Of a stretch of 63,732 nucleotides of DNA, positions 17,963 through 29,200 are shown piece after piece (position 1 is the first letter of the stretch; the number at the start of each line of letters is the position of its first letter). Both the position numbers and the translations under genes were made by a program. Origin of the DNA: an uncultured Erysipelotrichaceae bacterium (GTDB taxonomy: Bacteria; Bacillota_I; Bacilli_A; RF39; UBA660). A model generated the notes under the pieces. The model did no database searches. It was not told where the DNA came from and saw only the letters and a program-made list of their open reading frames with translations. The stretch is taken from assembly GCA_902795975.1 (NCBI GenBank), contig CADBNE010000022.1, forward strand, positions 1 to 63,732, given 5' to 3'.

Positions 17963-18739
17963 ATGAAAATAGGAGACTTAGTAACTAGAGAATCTTATAA
18001 TAATGATATAGTATTTAAAATAATAGATATAGAAAATGAAATATATTATTTAAAGGGTATTAATGTTAGATTGTATGCTGATAGTTATAAAGATGATTTA
18101 ATATTATATAATAATCAAGATATAGAAAATGAGGAACCATTTCAGGAAAGAATAAAAAATATTCATATAGATAGAGATGATGACTATTTTTATTTACCTG
18201 GAAAGATATTACATATAGATGGAGATCCTGAATATTTAAAGAGATGTTTAGAATATTATGAATCACTTAATATAGCAGCAATAGGATTTACAAAAAGAGA
18301 AGATGAATTAAGTAAAACTATTTATAATTTGTTAGAAGAGTATCAACCTAGTATATTAGTAATTACTGGTCATGATGCATATTATAAGAAGAAAGGTAGC
18401 TTTCATGATATGAAAGCATATAAAAATAGCGATAAGTTTGTTTCTGCTGTTAAGGAAGCAAGAAGATTTGAAAGTAGTCATCAAAAACTTATAGTAATAG
18501 CAGGAGCATGTCAATCAAATTATGAAGAACTCATAAAAGCAGGTGCTAACTTTGCATCATCACCTAAAAGAATAAATATTCATGCTTTAGACCCTGCTAT
18601 TATAGCAGCTAAAATGAGTTTATCAGATATAAATAATGATATAGATTTAAAAGATATAATAGAGAATACTAAGTATGGTGCTAGAGGAGTAGGAGGTATT
18701 ATTACTAAAGGAACTATGTATACAGGATATCCTAGATGA
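17963..18739 (+). CDS. yabG: YabG-type sporulation-specific protease
   Basis: A 258-residue protein matching YabG along its length: N-terminal IGDLVTRESYNNDIVFKI, then YLPGKILHIDGDPEYLKRCL, ILVITGHDAYYKKKG, IVIAGACQSNYEELIKAGAN and SSPKRINIHALDPA. YabG processes spore-coat and cortex proteins during late sporulation. The conserved His137 (GHDAY) and Cys183 (GACQS) fit the cysteine-protease mechanism proposed for the family. It is slightly shorter than the Bacillus protein. The start has AGGTGAT upstream. Its stop overlaps the veg start (ATGA), and yabG-veg adjacency is the Bacillus arrangement. This is the strongest sporulation marker in the window. Confidence 0.93.
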   Translation: MKIGDLVTRESYNNDIVFKIIDIENEIYYLKGINVRLYADSYKDDLILYNNQDIENEEPFQERIKNIHIDRDDDYFYLPGKILHIDGDPEYLKRCLEYYESLNIAAIGFTKREDELSKTIYNLLEEYQPSILVITGHDAYYKKKGSFHDMKAYKNSDKFVSAVKEARRFESSHQKLIVIAGACQSNYEELIKAGANFASSPKRINIHALDPAIIAAKMSLSDINNDIDLKDIIENTKYGARGVGGIITKGTMYTGYPR

Positions 18740-18963
18740 ATATATATACAGTAAAAAAATATTTATCTAAAAAAGTAGGTAAAATAGCTAAAATAAAATA
18801 TAGTCTTGGAAGAAATAAATATGAAACATACATAGTTAAATTAGAAAAATTATATAGTAATGTATTTACTGTATTAGTACAAAAGAAAGATAGTACAGAA
18901 CTTAAATGCTTTTCTTATAATGATATAGTTATGAGACAATTAAAAATTGATTTTAATGAGTAG
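18736..18963 (+). CDS. veg: Veg family protein
   Basis: A 75-residue protein. The pattern TVKKYLSKKVGKIAKIKYSLGRNKYETYIVKLEKLYSNVFTVLV...CFSYNDIV matches Veg (DUF1021): helix, KanGGRkk-like turn, strand ending in 'tYpsvFvv', and 'SYsDil'. In Bacillus, Veg is very highly expressed and promotes biofilm formation by antagonising SinR. It is translationally coupled to yabG by a 4-base overlap. The tmRNA promoter starts inside its 3' end. Confidence 0.88.
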   Translation: MNIYTVKKYLSKKVGKIAKIKYSLGRNKYETYIVKLEKLYSNVFTVLVQKKDSTELKCFSYNDIVMRQLKIDFNE

Positions 18964-18975
18964 ATGTGCTATAAT
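18947..18975 (+). promoter_or_regulatory. Promoter of the tmRNA gene
   Basis: TTGATT (18947-18952), a 17-base spacer and TATAAT (18970-18975) with an extended TGC immediately before the -10. The -10 is 10 bases before the mature 5' end. The -35 lies inside veg. Confidence 0.85.
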
Positions 18976-18985
18976 TCTAGTACAT

Positions 18986-19364
18986 GGGGTCGTCTAGTTT
19001 CGACGGGTATGTTTATGCTTAGATGGCAAGTCGGAGGAACACGTTACGAACAAACAAAAAATAACTGGAAACAGAATTAAAAACGCAGTTGCTACACTTT
19101 TCGGAAGAAATGCTGTAGCATTCGCCTAATCGATTTTAAAAGGCCTGCACTTCTATAATAATTTTTTCTACGAATATTATAGGGGTTCATTTTAGTAGAA
19201 TATATAACTATGATGATTATAAATAGTTATGAATAATTATAATCTTACTTAAAAAGGGTTGTTAGGTACCAACTTTTTAAGGACATTTAACTATCTAACT
19301 AAACTTGTAGAGGTTTAAGAGTTAGCATATTCGGACACGAGTGCAATTCTCGTCGACTCCACCA
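18986..19364 (+). ncRNA. ssrA: tmRNA (ssrA)
   Basis: The 5' end GGGGTCG pairs with CGACTCC near the 3' end, which closes with ACCA. The signature TTTCGACGGG follows the 5' end, and the T-arm reads GAGTGCAATTCTC. The molecule rescues stalled ribosomes and tags the nascent protein. The tag frame starts at 19067 (after AATAACT, comparable to the Bacillus resume site) and stops with TAA at 19127-19129, giving GNRIKNAVATLFGRNAVAFA. The tag is 20 codons long and ends in AFA rather than the usual LAA. A gene-specific promoter precedes it and a terminator follows 12 bases after the CCA end. Confidence 0.97.
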
Positions 19365-19375
19365 TGTTGTTTATT

Positions 19376-19400
19376 AAAGAACCATTAGGTTCTTTTTTTT
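19376..19400 (+). terminator. Terminator of the tmRNA gene
   Basis: AAAGAACC / GGTTCTTT stem (8 bp) with an ATTA loop and an eight-T run. Confidence 0.9.
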
Positions 19401-19441
19401 GTTTAAAATATGATATAATTACAATAGAGAAGAGTGTTATT

Positions 19442-20086
19442 ATGAAGAGGGATATATTAAACAAGTTTTCTGTTCCATTAGGGTTATTAGATTATATTAA
19501 TCCAATTTTTTATACTATTACAATAATTACTATTATAAATAATACTTATTCTAATATGGGTAATCCATATAATAAAATACTAGTAATAGGTGGTATTATA
19601 TCTATAATATTTGGATTTATAATACCTACAGGAAAAGTAATCGTTGGACTAGGATTAATTAAATTTAGAATGCCAGTAAGTTTAGTATTTTGTGTTAATA
19701 TAGGTATATATTTATCAGGCTTAATGTTATTAAAATATATTATGAATATTAATTTAATTATATTGTTAATAATAATTAGTATATCAATACTATTACTTTC
19801 AATGATATATATAAAGAGTAAAAAAATTAATACAATAGCAGTACTTACTGGAGCACTAGGATATTTAATGTTATATACATCTTTAATAACTAATTCTATT
19901 AGATTAGATAATATTCTACCAGTAATTTTATATGCTTTAGCAATCATTTTATTTGTTATATTATGCGGAATAGGTATTAAAGCTAATTTAAAGAATCCTA
20001 AAGTACATTGGGTAATAGAAATATCTAATGTAGTATGTCAATTTTTAGTAATGTTAGGTACAATTATTGTTTTTAATGTGATATAA
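19442..20086 (+). CDS. Polytopic membrane protein, unknown function
   Basis: A 214-residue protein with about six hydrophobic segments and short polar loops. The longer open frame begins inside the tmRNA 3' end and crosses its terminator, so I place the start at 19442 (MKRDILNKFS), after an AGAAGAGTG stretch and downstream of a TATAAT at 19414-19419. A conserved-looking first segment reads VPLGLLDYINPIFYTIT. No catalytic or transport motif is evident. It is monocistronic, between the tmRNA terminator and its own hairpin. Family not recognised. Confidence 0.8.
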   Translation: MKRDILNKFSVPLGLLDYINPIFYTITIITIINNTYSNMGNPYNKILVIGGIISIIFGFIIPTGKVIVGLGLIKFRMPVSLVFCVNIGIYLSGLMLLKYIMNINLIILLIIISISILLLSMIYIKSKKINTIAVLTGALGYLMLYTSLITNSIRLDNILPVILYALAIILFVILCGIGIKANLKNPKVHWVIEISNVVCQFLVMLGTIIVFNVI

Positions 20087-20109
20087 AATCAGAATATTAT
20101 TCTGATTTT
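20085..20109 (+). terminator. Terminator after the membrane protein gene
   Basis: An 11-bp stem (AAAATCAGAAT / ATTCTGATTTT) with a 3-base loop and a T-run. Confidence 0.88.
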
Positions 20110-20135
20110 TTTTTATGAAAATCATCAATAATTAT

Positions 20136-20163
20136 TTGGTTTTTTATATATAAATGGTATAAT
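20136..20163 (+). promoter_or_regulatory. Promoter of the giant surface-protein gene
   Basis: TTGGTT (20136-20141), a 16-base spacer and TATAAT (20158-20163) with an extended TGG before the -10. The ribosome site AGGTGA and ATG follow about 40 bases later. Confidence 0.75.
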
Positions 20164-20205
20164 TATAATGGAGAATACTAATAGAGAATAGTTGTAGGTG
20201 AATAT

Positions 20206-23200
20206 ATGAAAAATAAGAGATTTGAAGGTACAAAAAAAATTAAATATATAGCTATTGTTTTTATAGTTATTTTAATGATGACTTTAGGTTATTCAATGTT
20301 AAAAGAAACATTAAATATAAATGGTTCAAATAAGATAAAAAAGAATAGTTGGATTATTTATTTTGATAATGTTGATATAGCATCAGATTCAGTAAAAAAC
20401 GATGATACAATCTATGATGCAAGAATAACCAATACTGAAAAGAATAATATTCAGTTTAGTGCTAACTTAAAAAATCCAGGAGATTTTTATGAATTTACGG
20501 TTTATACAGTTAATGATGGTAGTATAGATGCTTCAGTAAGTTCATTAGAAAAAAGTGTACTAACAGAAGAACAACAAAAGTACTTGGATTTTGATGTTAC
20601 ATATGATGATGGAACTGAAATAAAAAGATGTGACATTTTATATCATAAAAATTCTACAGATGGTCCAAATAAAAGATTAGTTAAAGCAGTAGTTAAGTTT
20701 AAAGATGACTTACCATTAGATCAATATCCTACAACACCAATAAGTCTATCTTTATTCTTTAAAATAAATTATGAACAAAATACAGATTGTGATAAAACTG
20801 CACCATCTGATAAACATAAATTAACTATTGACCCTACAGGTGGTATATATAATAAAAGAGGTGCTCCATTAAGAATATATTTATCAGAAGGAGAAGAATA
20901 TACTTTAGGTGAAGCAACTAGAGAATTATATAATTTCAAAAGTTGGAAAGTTACATCACCAGAAGAAAATGGAACATATACATTTGAAAATAATAAATTT
21001 ACTATGGGTAGTGAAGATGTATATATAAGTGCTGAATGGATTGAAGGAGATTATGTAGCACGTATAATGAATACATATTATAAAACTGTTCAAGAAGCAT
21101 TTGATGCAGCCAATGGTACATGGGAAAATAATACGGTATACTTATTGAAAAATGTTACAGAAAGTCCTACAAATAATACATCAAAACCATTTATATTTGA
21201 TTTAAATGGTAAAACAGTTACAGGTACTATTACAAATTCAAAAGTAGGTAATATTGATTTAATAAATGGTACTGTGGTATCAGAAACTGCAGAAGCATTT
21301 ATAAATAAAGGTATACTTTTATTAGGTGAAAAAGGTTTACCAATGAATACAGAAAATAGTGTTAGATTAATTGGTAAAACAATAGGTTTAAAAAATGTAA
21401 AAAATGATGGTAATGTTGGAGAATTTTATTTCTATGATGGATATATAGAAGGTGATATAGGTATAGTTGGTGGTTATACCAATAAAGAAGATAAATATTA
21501 TGTATTTGCAGAACATTTATCTGAAAAAGATACTCAAAGAGTATATTTAATTAGAAATCCAAATAGAGCTGTAGCAAAAACACTTACTGAAGGTGAAATA
21601 TACTATTATAATTTACAAGATGCTATTAAAGCAGTTGAACAAAATAAAGCGATTAATTCATCATTTACAGATAATGATTATATAGTTAATGTTATAAGAG
21701 AATTTGAAGCTGCATATGAAATAAGTGTAGATAGTGTATCAAGAGTATTTATTGATACTAAAGGTCATGATATATCTTTTGGTGAAAAAATAACAAATGA
21801 TGGATATTTAAAATTATTAAATACTGAAGAAACAAGAAGTAAAATATCTGTATCACAAACAATACAAAATAATAAAAATTTAGTAGTTGATAATTTAACT
21901 ATTATATCTACAACAGATGAAGATACAATTAATAATAAATATGCCATAGCACTTTTCGATTCTACAATACAAGGTAAAAATGGTAATGGTGTTACAAATG
22001 AACAATCAGCACGTATTAATATGGATAATAACTCAATACTTACTTCAACAAATGGATATGGATTAAACAATAAATCAAATAATTTAGAAGTATCAAATGG
22101 TAATATTTATGGAATAAACAATACTGGTACTATTACATTAAAAGATGATGTTAAAGTACATAATGTAAATGATAAATATGCTATAAACAATAGTGGAACA
22201 GTAAATATAAATGGAGGAGAAGTAACAGATACTAAAGATATAGAATTAATTAAAAATAATGGTATTGTTAATGTTAATGATGGATTAGTATCAGCTAAGA
22301 ATACAGCTATTAAAGATGGAACAGTAAATATAAATGGTGGAGAAGTTACATCTACTAATGGTCCAACTATATATAGTTCTAATGTAACTGTTAATGATGG
22401 TACAGTATCTAGTGAAGAAGGAACAGCTATTTATTCAAATACTAGAAATGGTAAAGCTGTAATAAATGGTGGAACTATTAATGGTTCTACATATGGTATT
22501 AATACTAATCAAATAACTATTAATGGTGGAACAATTACAGGTAATACTGCTATTAAAGATTATAGATATATAAACCCAAATAATAGTAATGATATAGTAT
22601 ATGGTACTACTACTATTACAGGTGGAACAATCACTGGTGTAAACAATGGTATAATATCAGATAATTTAACTATGAGTAATGCAACAGTAAATAGTACTGA
22701 AGGTATAGGAATAGTTGTTAATAAAAATGGTACTATACTATCAGGTACAGTAGAAGCATCTACATATGGTATAGATAATAAAGGAATAGTTACTTTAGGT
22801 AATGATGATAAAAATATAGTAAGTAATAATCCTAGTATAACAGGTGAATTATATGGATTATACAATGAAGGAACTGAAGCAAACTTCTATGATGGACAAT
22901 TAATAGGTAAAGCTGATTCACATCATGGTGAAATTACAGGTACACCTACAGGAGGATCAGTGTTTAAAGATACTGAAACAATAGGTGGAGAACAATATCA
23001 AAAAGAATATGTAAGTAATTTTGCAGATTGGTTACAAGTAGGAGATAATACTTATAATAACTTAGATGAAGCAAGTGAAGCCGTTTCAGATAATGGTACT
23101 ATAATTGTTACAAGAGATGTAGATATCACATTTATACAAAAAGTATTAGGTAATGATAAAAATATTACATTAGATTTAAATGGTAAAGTAATAACTAGTA

Positions 23201-26200
23201 CTCAAACTATAGAAAATGAAGCAATATTAACTATAATCGATAGTTCTAATAATTCAGGTGCTATTAATCCTAGAAGAGTATCAGGTATAACTAATAATAA
23301 TAAATTAACTATTGAAAATGGTACTTATTATGCTACAAGTAATAATTCAATAATAAATAATGGTGAAATGATTATTAATAATGCTAATGTTAAATCAAAA
23401 GAATCAGCAATAATAAATAATGGAGATTTAACTATTAACAATATTAATTTAACTGATTCTAAAATAGGTATTGATAATAATTCATCTGTAACTATAAATA
23501 ATGCTAATATTACAGTTAGTAATATAGGTATAAATAATTTACAAGATAATACATCAGTAAAAGTGAATGGTGGTAATATTACTGCTACTAACTATGGTAT
23601 ATATGGTGATTATGGAGATATAGATATTACTAATGGTACTATAACAAGTACTACTAATAATGCTATATATACATATTTTGGTACTATAGATGTAGATGGT
23701 GGTAATATTACTTCACAAAATAATATTGGTATATTATCACATAATAATGTAACTATAAATAATGGTACAATTACAGGTACTATAGGTATAAAAAATGAAT
23801 TATATTGTCCATATAAAAGTCAATACTATACATGTTCATATAAAACAATAACAGTAAATGATGGACATGTTATAGGTACTACTGGTGATGGTATTAATAT
23901 GACAGGTAATACTAGTACTGGAAAAATAAATATATATGGTGGAACTATAGAAGGTAAAACTAATGGTGTATATACTACAGCCAATACTCAAATAGGTAAA
24001 GATGATAATAATATAAATATAGAGAAACCAGAATTAATTGGACATACAAATTATGGTTTAAAAACATTAGAATATACAGCATTCTATGATGGTATATTAA
24101 AAGGTGTAGAAGATGGATATGATGGATTAATAAATATTATTCCACATGCTAGCTTAATAGATGAAGATTATGAATATATTAATAAAAGAGAATATCAAAC
24201 AGATTTCTTAGTAACTAAAGGTAATTTCTTAAAAGTAGGAAATAATGAATATAATTCTATTAATACAGCATATCAAGCTATAGAAGGTACTGAAGGTACT
24301 ATAACAGTAATTAAAGATGCTTATATAGATTTTAGTCAACAAATACCTAGTGGAAAAAATGTTACATTAGATTTAAATGGTCATAGTTTAATAATGACTC
24401 AACCACTTGATATATCAGGTAATGTAACAATTATTAATGAATCTACATCAGGTGGTATTAATAATATAAGTGATATAGCAATAACTAATAGTGGTACTAC
24501 TACTATTAAAGGTGGTACTATTAATTCTGAAAAGAAAAATACTATTAGTAATTCAGGTAATCTTACAATAGATGGTGCTAATATAACAAGTACTACAGGA
24601 TATGGTATATACAATACTAATACATTAAATGTTAATAGTGGTACTATTAATACTACAACTAAAGAAGCTATTTATTCAACTAATAATACAATAATAAATA
24701 ATGGTACTATAATAGCTAATAATAGTAATTGTATAACTATAGAAGCTAGTAGCTTAACAGTAAATGATGGTAATATAGAATCAAAATTAGGATATGGTAT
24801 TAATGTAAGAGGTAATTCTAATATATATATAAAAGGTGGAAATATAATAGGTTCAACACATGGTATTATGGATAATAATACTTCAGGTAAAATAGAAATA
24901 AGTGGTGGACATATTACAGGTACAACTGCTACTGGATTATATACATATAAAAACACTACTATTACAGGTGGTATAGTAGAAGGTGCTACTTATGGTGTAT
25001 ATAAAGATAATCAAAATACTATACTTAATATAGGTGAAAACGATGGTACTATTAATATTGATTCCCCAGTACTTAAAGGAGATCAATATGGTATATATAT
25101 TCAAGCAGGACAAACTAATTTCTATGATGGAATTATAAAAGGTATAACAGATAGATATTATGGATTAATCAATTCTTTAGCAGATAATGCACAAATATAT
25201 GAAGATACAGAAGTATCAGATAAAAAGAATTATTTAACAGATTATTTAATAGCAGAAACTGAAATAGCAGTTAATATAAATAAAAATAAACAATATGGTA
25301 ATTTACAAACAGCATTTAATGAAGCTAATTCAGGAGATACTATTGAATTATTAACAAGTGTACCTTTATACTATGATTTAACAGTAGGTAATGATAAAAA
25401 TATTATATTAGATTTAAAAGGAAATACTATATCAGCAAATAAAACTATTACTAATAATGGTAAATTAACAATTACTAATACATCTAATAAAGAATCTAGT
25501 ATAAAAACATCAGGCGCTATAGTATTAATATCTAATAAAAATGATTTAACAATTAATAATATTAAATTAATAAATAATAATGCAGATAATTATGTAATCG
25601 TTAATGATAGTAAATTAGTTGCTACAAACATTAATGTAGATAGTATTAATGGTATTAATAGTACTAATGATGCTACAATAAATAATTCTACAATTAAAGC
25701 GAGTAAGATAGCACTTAATAATACTGGAAAATTAGTAATAAATAATGGTAATTATATAGGTACTAATTATAGTATTTATTCTAATTCTAATAAAGATGTT
25801 AATATTACAGGAGCTACATTAAATGGTAATTTCTATAATAGTGGTAATAATGAAGTAATATTCTCAACAGGAATAATAAATAATAATATACAAAATAATA
25901 TAAGTAAATTAACAATATTAAATAGTACTATTAATAGAAGTAAAATAACTAATAATGGTAATTTAATATTAGAAGGTACTACATATAAAAATATACTTGG
26001 TTCTACTTCTCAAAGTAGTTTAGATACAGGTATATCTAACACAAATAAATTAACTTTAGATAATTCAAAATTAATAGTTAATGACCAAGAAGAAGGTAAA
26101 CATTCACAACTTATACTTAATACAGGAGAATTAAATATAATTAATAATTCTAAAGTAAGTATAGGTATGAATAATAGTTCTTATGAATATAGAGCAATAA

Positions 26201-29200
26201 CTAATCAAGGTAGTGGAGAAGTAAATATTGAATCATCTGAAATAGATGCATTAGGAGGTACTATTACATATGGTATATATAATAATAGTGCTAACGCAAG
26301 TGTAACTATATTATCAGGTAAGATTGATGTAGAAAGAGCTACTACTGGATATGGTGTATACAATAATAATGGTACATTTACTATGGGACATTATGAAGGT
26401 TCTGGAGGAAATAGTGCAAATGTATCTACAACTAATCCATTAATATATGTACAAGGTAATTCAAGAGGTATAGGAGTTAAGAAAATAAATGGTTCAATAA
26501 ACTTCTATGATGGAATTATAAAAGCAAGTAAATTTGCTAAACCAGAAACAACTACTAATGTTGAATATCAATATGAAGTTACAACATATGTAGATGATGA
26601 AACTAATTTTGAATACGCATTACTTGAATTTATGGGTAATGATTATCAAGGTGATACAGTAGCACTACTAAATGGTGTTTACTATAGAACAGTACAAGAT
26701 GCTATTGATAAGTGTGAAGAAGGATATACTATTACATTATTAAAATCAGTATCTGAAGATTTAGTTATTCCAACTGATAAACATGTAACATTAAATTTAA
26801 ATAAACATAGTATTACAACACAATTAACAAATAGTGGAACATTTATTGTATATAATGGTTTATTACAAAATTTTGATAAGACTACTATTACAAATCATGG
26901 AACACTTATTATGGGTGAAGATGATGGAAGAGTATCAGGTTCTACTATTAGAATAATTAGTGAAAATACTACAATAGTAAATGATGGTACATTTAAAATG
27001 TATGATGGATATATTGAAGGTAAAAAAGCTATAGAAGGAGAAATAACTGAAATAGCAAGTTTTGCAAGACTTAGAACTGAAAAAGATGAACAAACTGAAA
27101 AGAAATATTTACAAAGTTTATCAGAAGCATCAATAAGAAATCATGAAACAGATTTAATTATAACTATTAATCCAAATTATGGAACTTATAATGGTAGTAA
27201 AGAAGTACAAGAAATATTTAAGAAATTTGAAGAAACTTATACATTATTAACACCAACTAAAAAAGGATGTATTTTTGATGGATGGGATATATCAGATGAA
27301 AATACATTATCAGGTAGTGGTACAGAACAAGATCCATATACAATAACAGTAGGATTAAATGATATTAATGCAACTGCTAAATGGATAGTAGATGAAAGAG
27401 CAGTAGCAAGAATAGGTGAAGATTATTATTTCACATTAAGAGAAGCATTTGATGAAGCACAAGATGGAGATACAGTTCAGTTAATTAAAAATGTTACTGA
27501 AAGTGCTACTACAAGAAAGAAGATTACTTTAGATTTAGCAACATATACAATCACAGGTCAAATAATTAATTTAGGAGATTTAAGAGTAATAAATGGTACA
27601 ATTAATAATCCTAATGGTGCAGCAATAGATAATAGAAGAAACTTAATACTTGGTGACAATGATGGAGAAATGATTGAAGATAATGTAAAAATTATCGGTA
27701 AAGAAATAGGTATTGAACAAGGTGGTAGATTTGATTTCTATGATGGATATATAGAAGGAGATGTAGCACTTAGTGGTAAGGTAGATAATGTACCTAAAGG
27801 ATATTTCTTATATAATGATTTTGATACAATTAATAATTGTCAAAAAGTATACTTAATAGGTAATCCAGAAAATGCAGTAGCAGAAACAAGAGTAGGTGGT
27901 ACACAATACTACTTTAGATTACAAGATGCTATTAATACAACAGCACTTACTGGTTATGAAATATTTATAAGAAGAAACTTTGAAGCTACATATGCACTTG
28001 ATATACCAAATGATTCAAATATAGTAATTAATACTAATGGTAATGATTTCTCTGTTGGTAATGATTTTAATATAAATGGTAACTTAAAAATATATAATCC
28101 AAGTTTTACTAGAACTAAAATATCTAGTGCTAGAACTATAAATAATGATGGTACATTATTAATAGATAATGTAGATATAGAAGAGAAGAATACTGATGCA
28201 TATGCAATACTTAATAATGGTAATTTAACTATTAAAGATTCTAAAGTAACTACAGAAGATAATTATGTAATATATACTAATGGTGAATTAAGTACAGAAG
28301 ATGGTGCTGAATTAATATCTAATACATATGCTGTGTATAATAATCAAACTACACCATTAACTTTAACAGGTGGAACAATATATGGAATAGATAATCCTAA
28401 AGAATTAGTCTTAGGTGGTACTGTTAAAGTATTGATGGAAAATCAAAATTTATATGGTATTAACATGTATTACAATGATGAAGCTAAATTAACAATGAAT
28501 GGTGGAGAAATAACTACTTATAATCATTCAATTATGACAGCACTAGATAGACAATACATGTATGGTAATACAATCATAATTAATGATGGTAAAATTACTT
28601 CTACAAATGGATATGCTATAAATGAAAGAGCATATACATCAAGAAGTTATGGTAATAATCAATCTACAAGATATGCTAATCATGTAACAATAAATGGTGG
28701 AGAATTTAAAGGAAAGACCTCTGCTATATATAATATAAATTATAATTATTTAGATATAAATGGTGGATATTTTACTACTATAGATAATACATATAATTCA
28801 AATGTTATATATTGTAATAATAGTTATTCATGTAATGTAAAAAATGCAACTATAGACGCATATTATATGGGATTATATTTGTATGGTAATTCATCAGATG
28901 ATACTACTAAATTTGAAAATTTAGATATAAATTTAGATGGATTAAATAGTGGCTCTGGTATTTATATTACATCAGATAGTGGTAATAAAAATATTGTAAT
29001 GAATAATATAACTATAAAAGTTAATAAATTAACTGGTAATGGTATGACTATAAGTTCAACAGCTAATTATGTAATGAACAATATAGATATTGATTCTAAA
29101 CAGACAGGTATATCTATATCAGGTACACCAAAAATTAGCTTAAATTCTGGAACTATTAAAGGTAAAACTTATGGTATAAATATTAGTAGTGGTACCCTAA

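Noticed and set aside
19364..19441. N-terminal extension of the membrane protein at 19442
   Set aside because: It would start inside the tmRNA CCA end and run through the tmRNA terminator; the ATG at 19442 is downstream of both and of a TATAAT.
21900..25200. Dense DNA repeats in the giant gene that could be a satellite or tandem array
   Set aside because: The repeats follow codon phase and encode beta-solenoid rungs; nucleotide identity between units is low.
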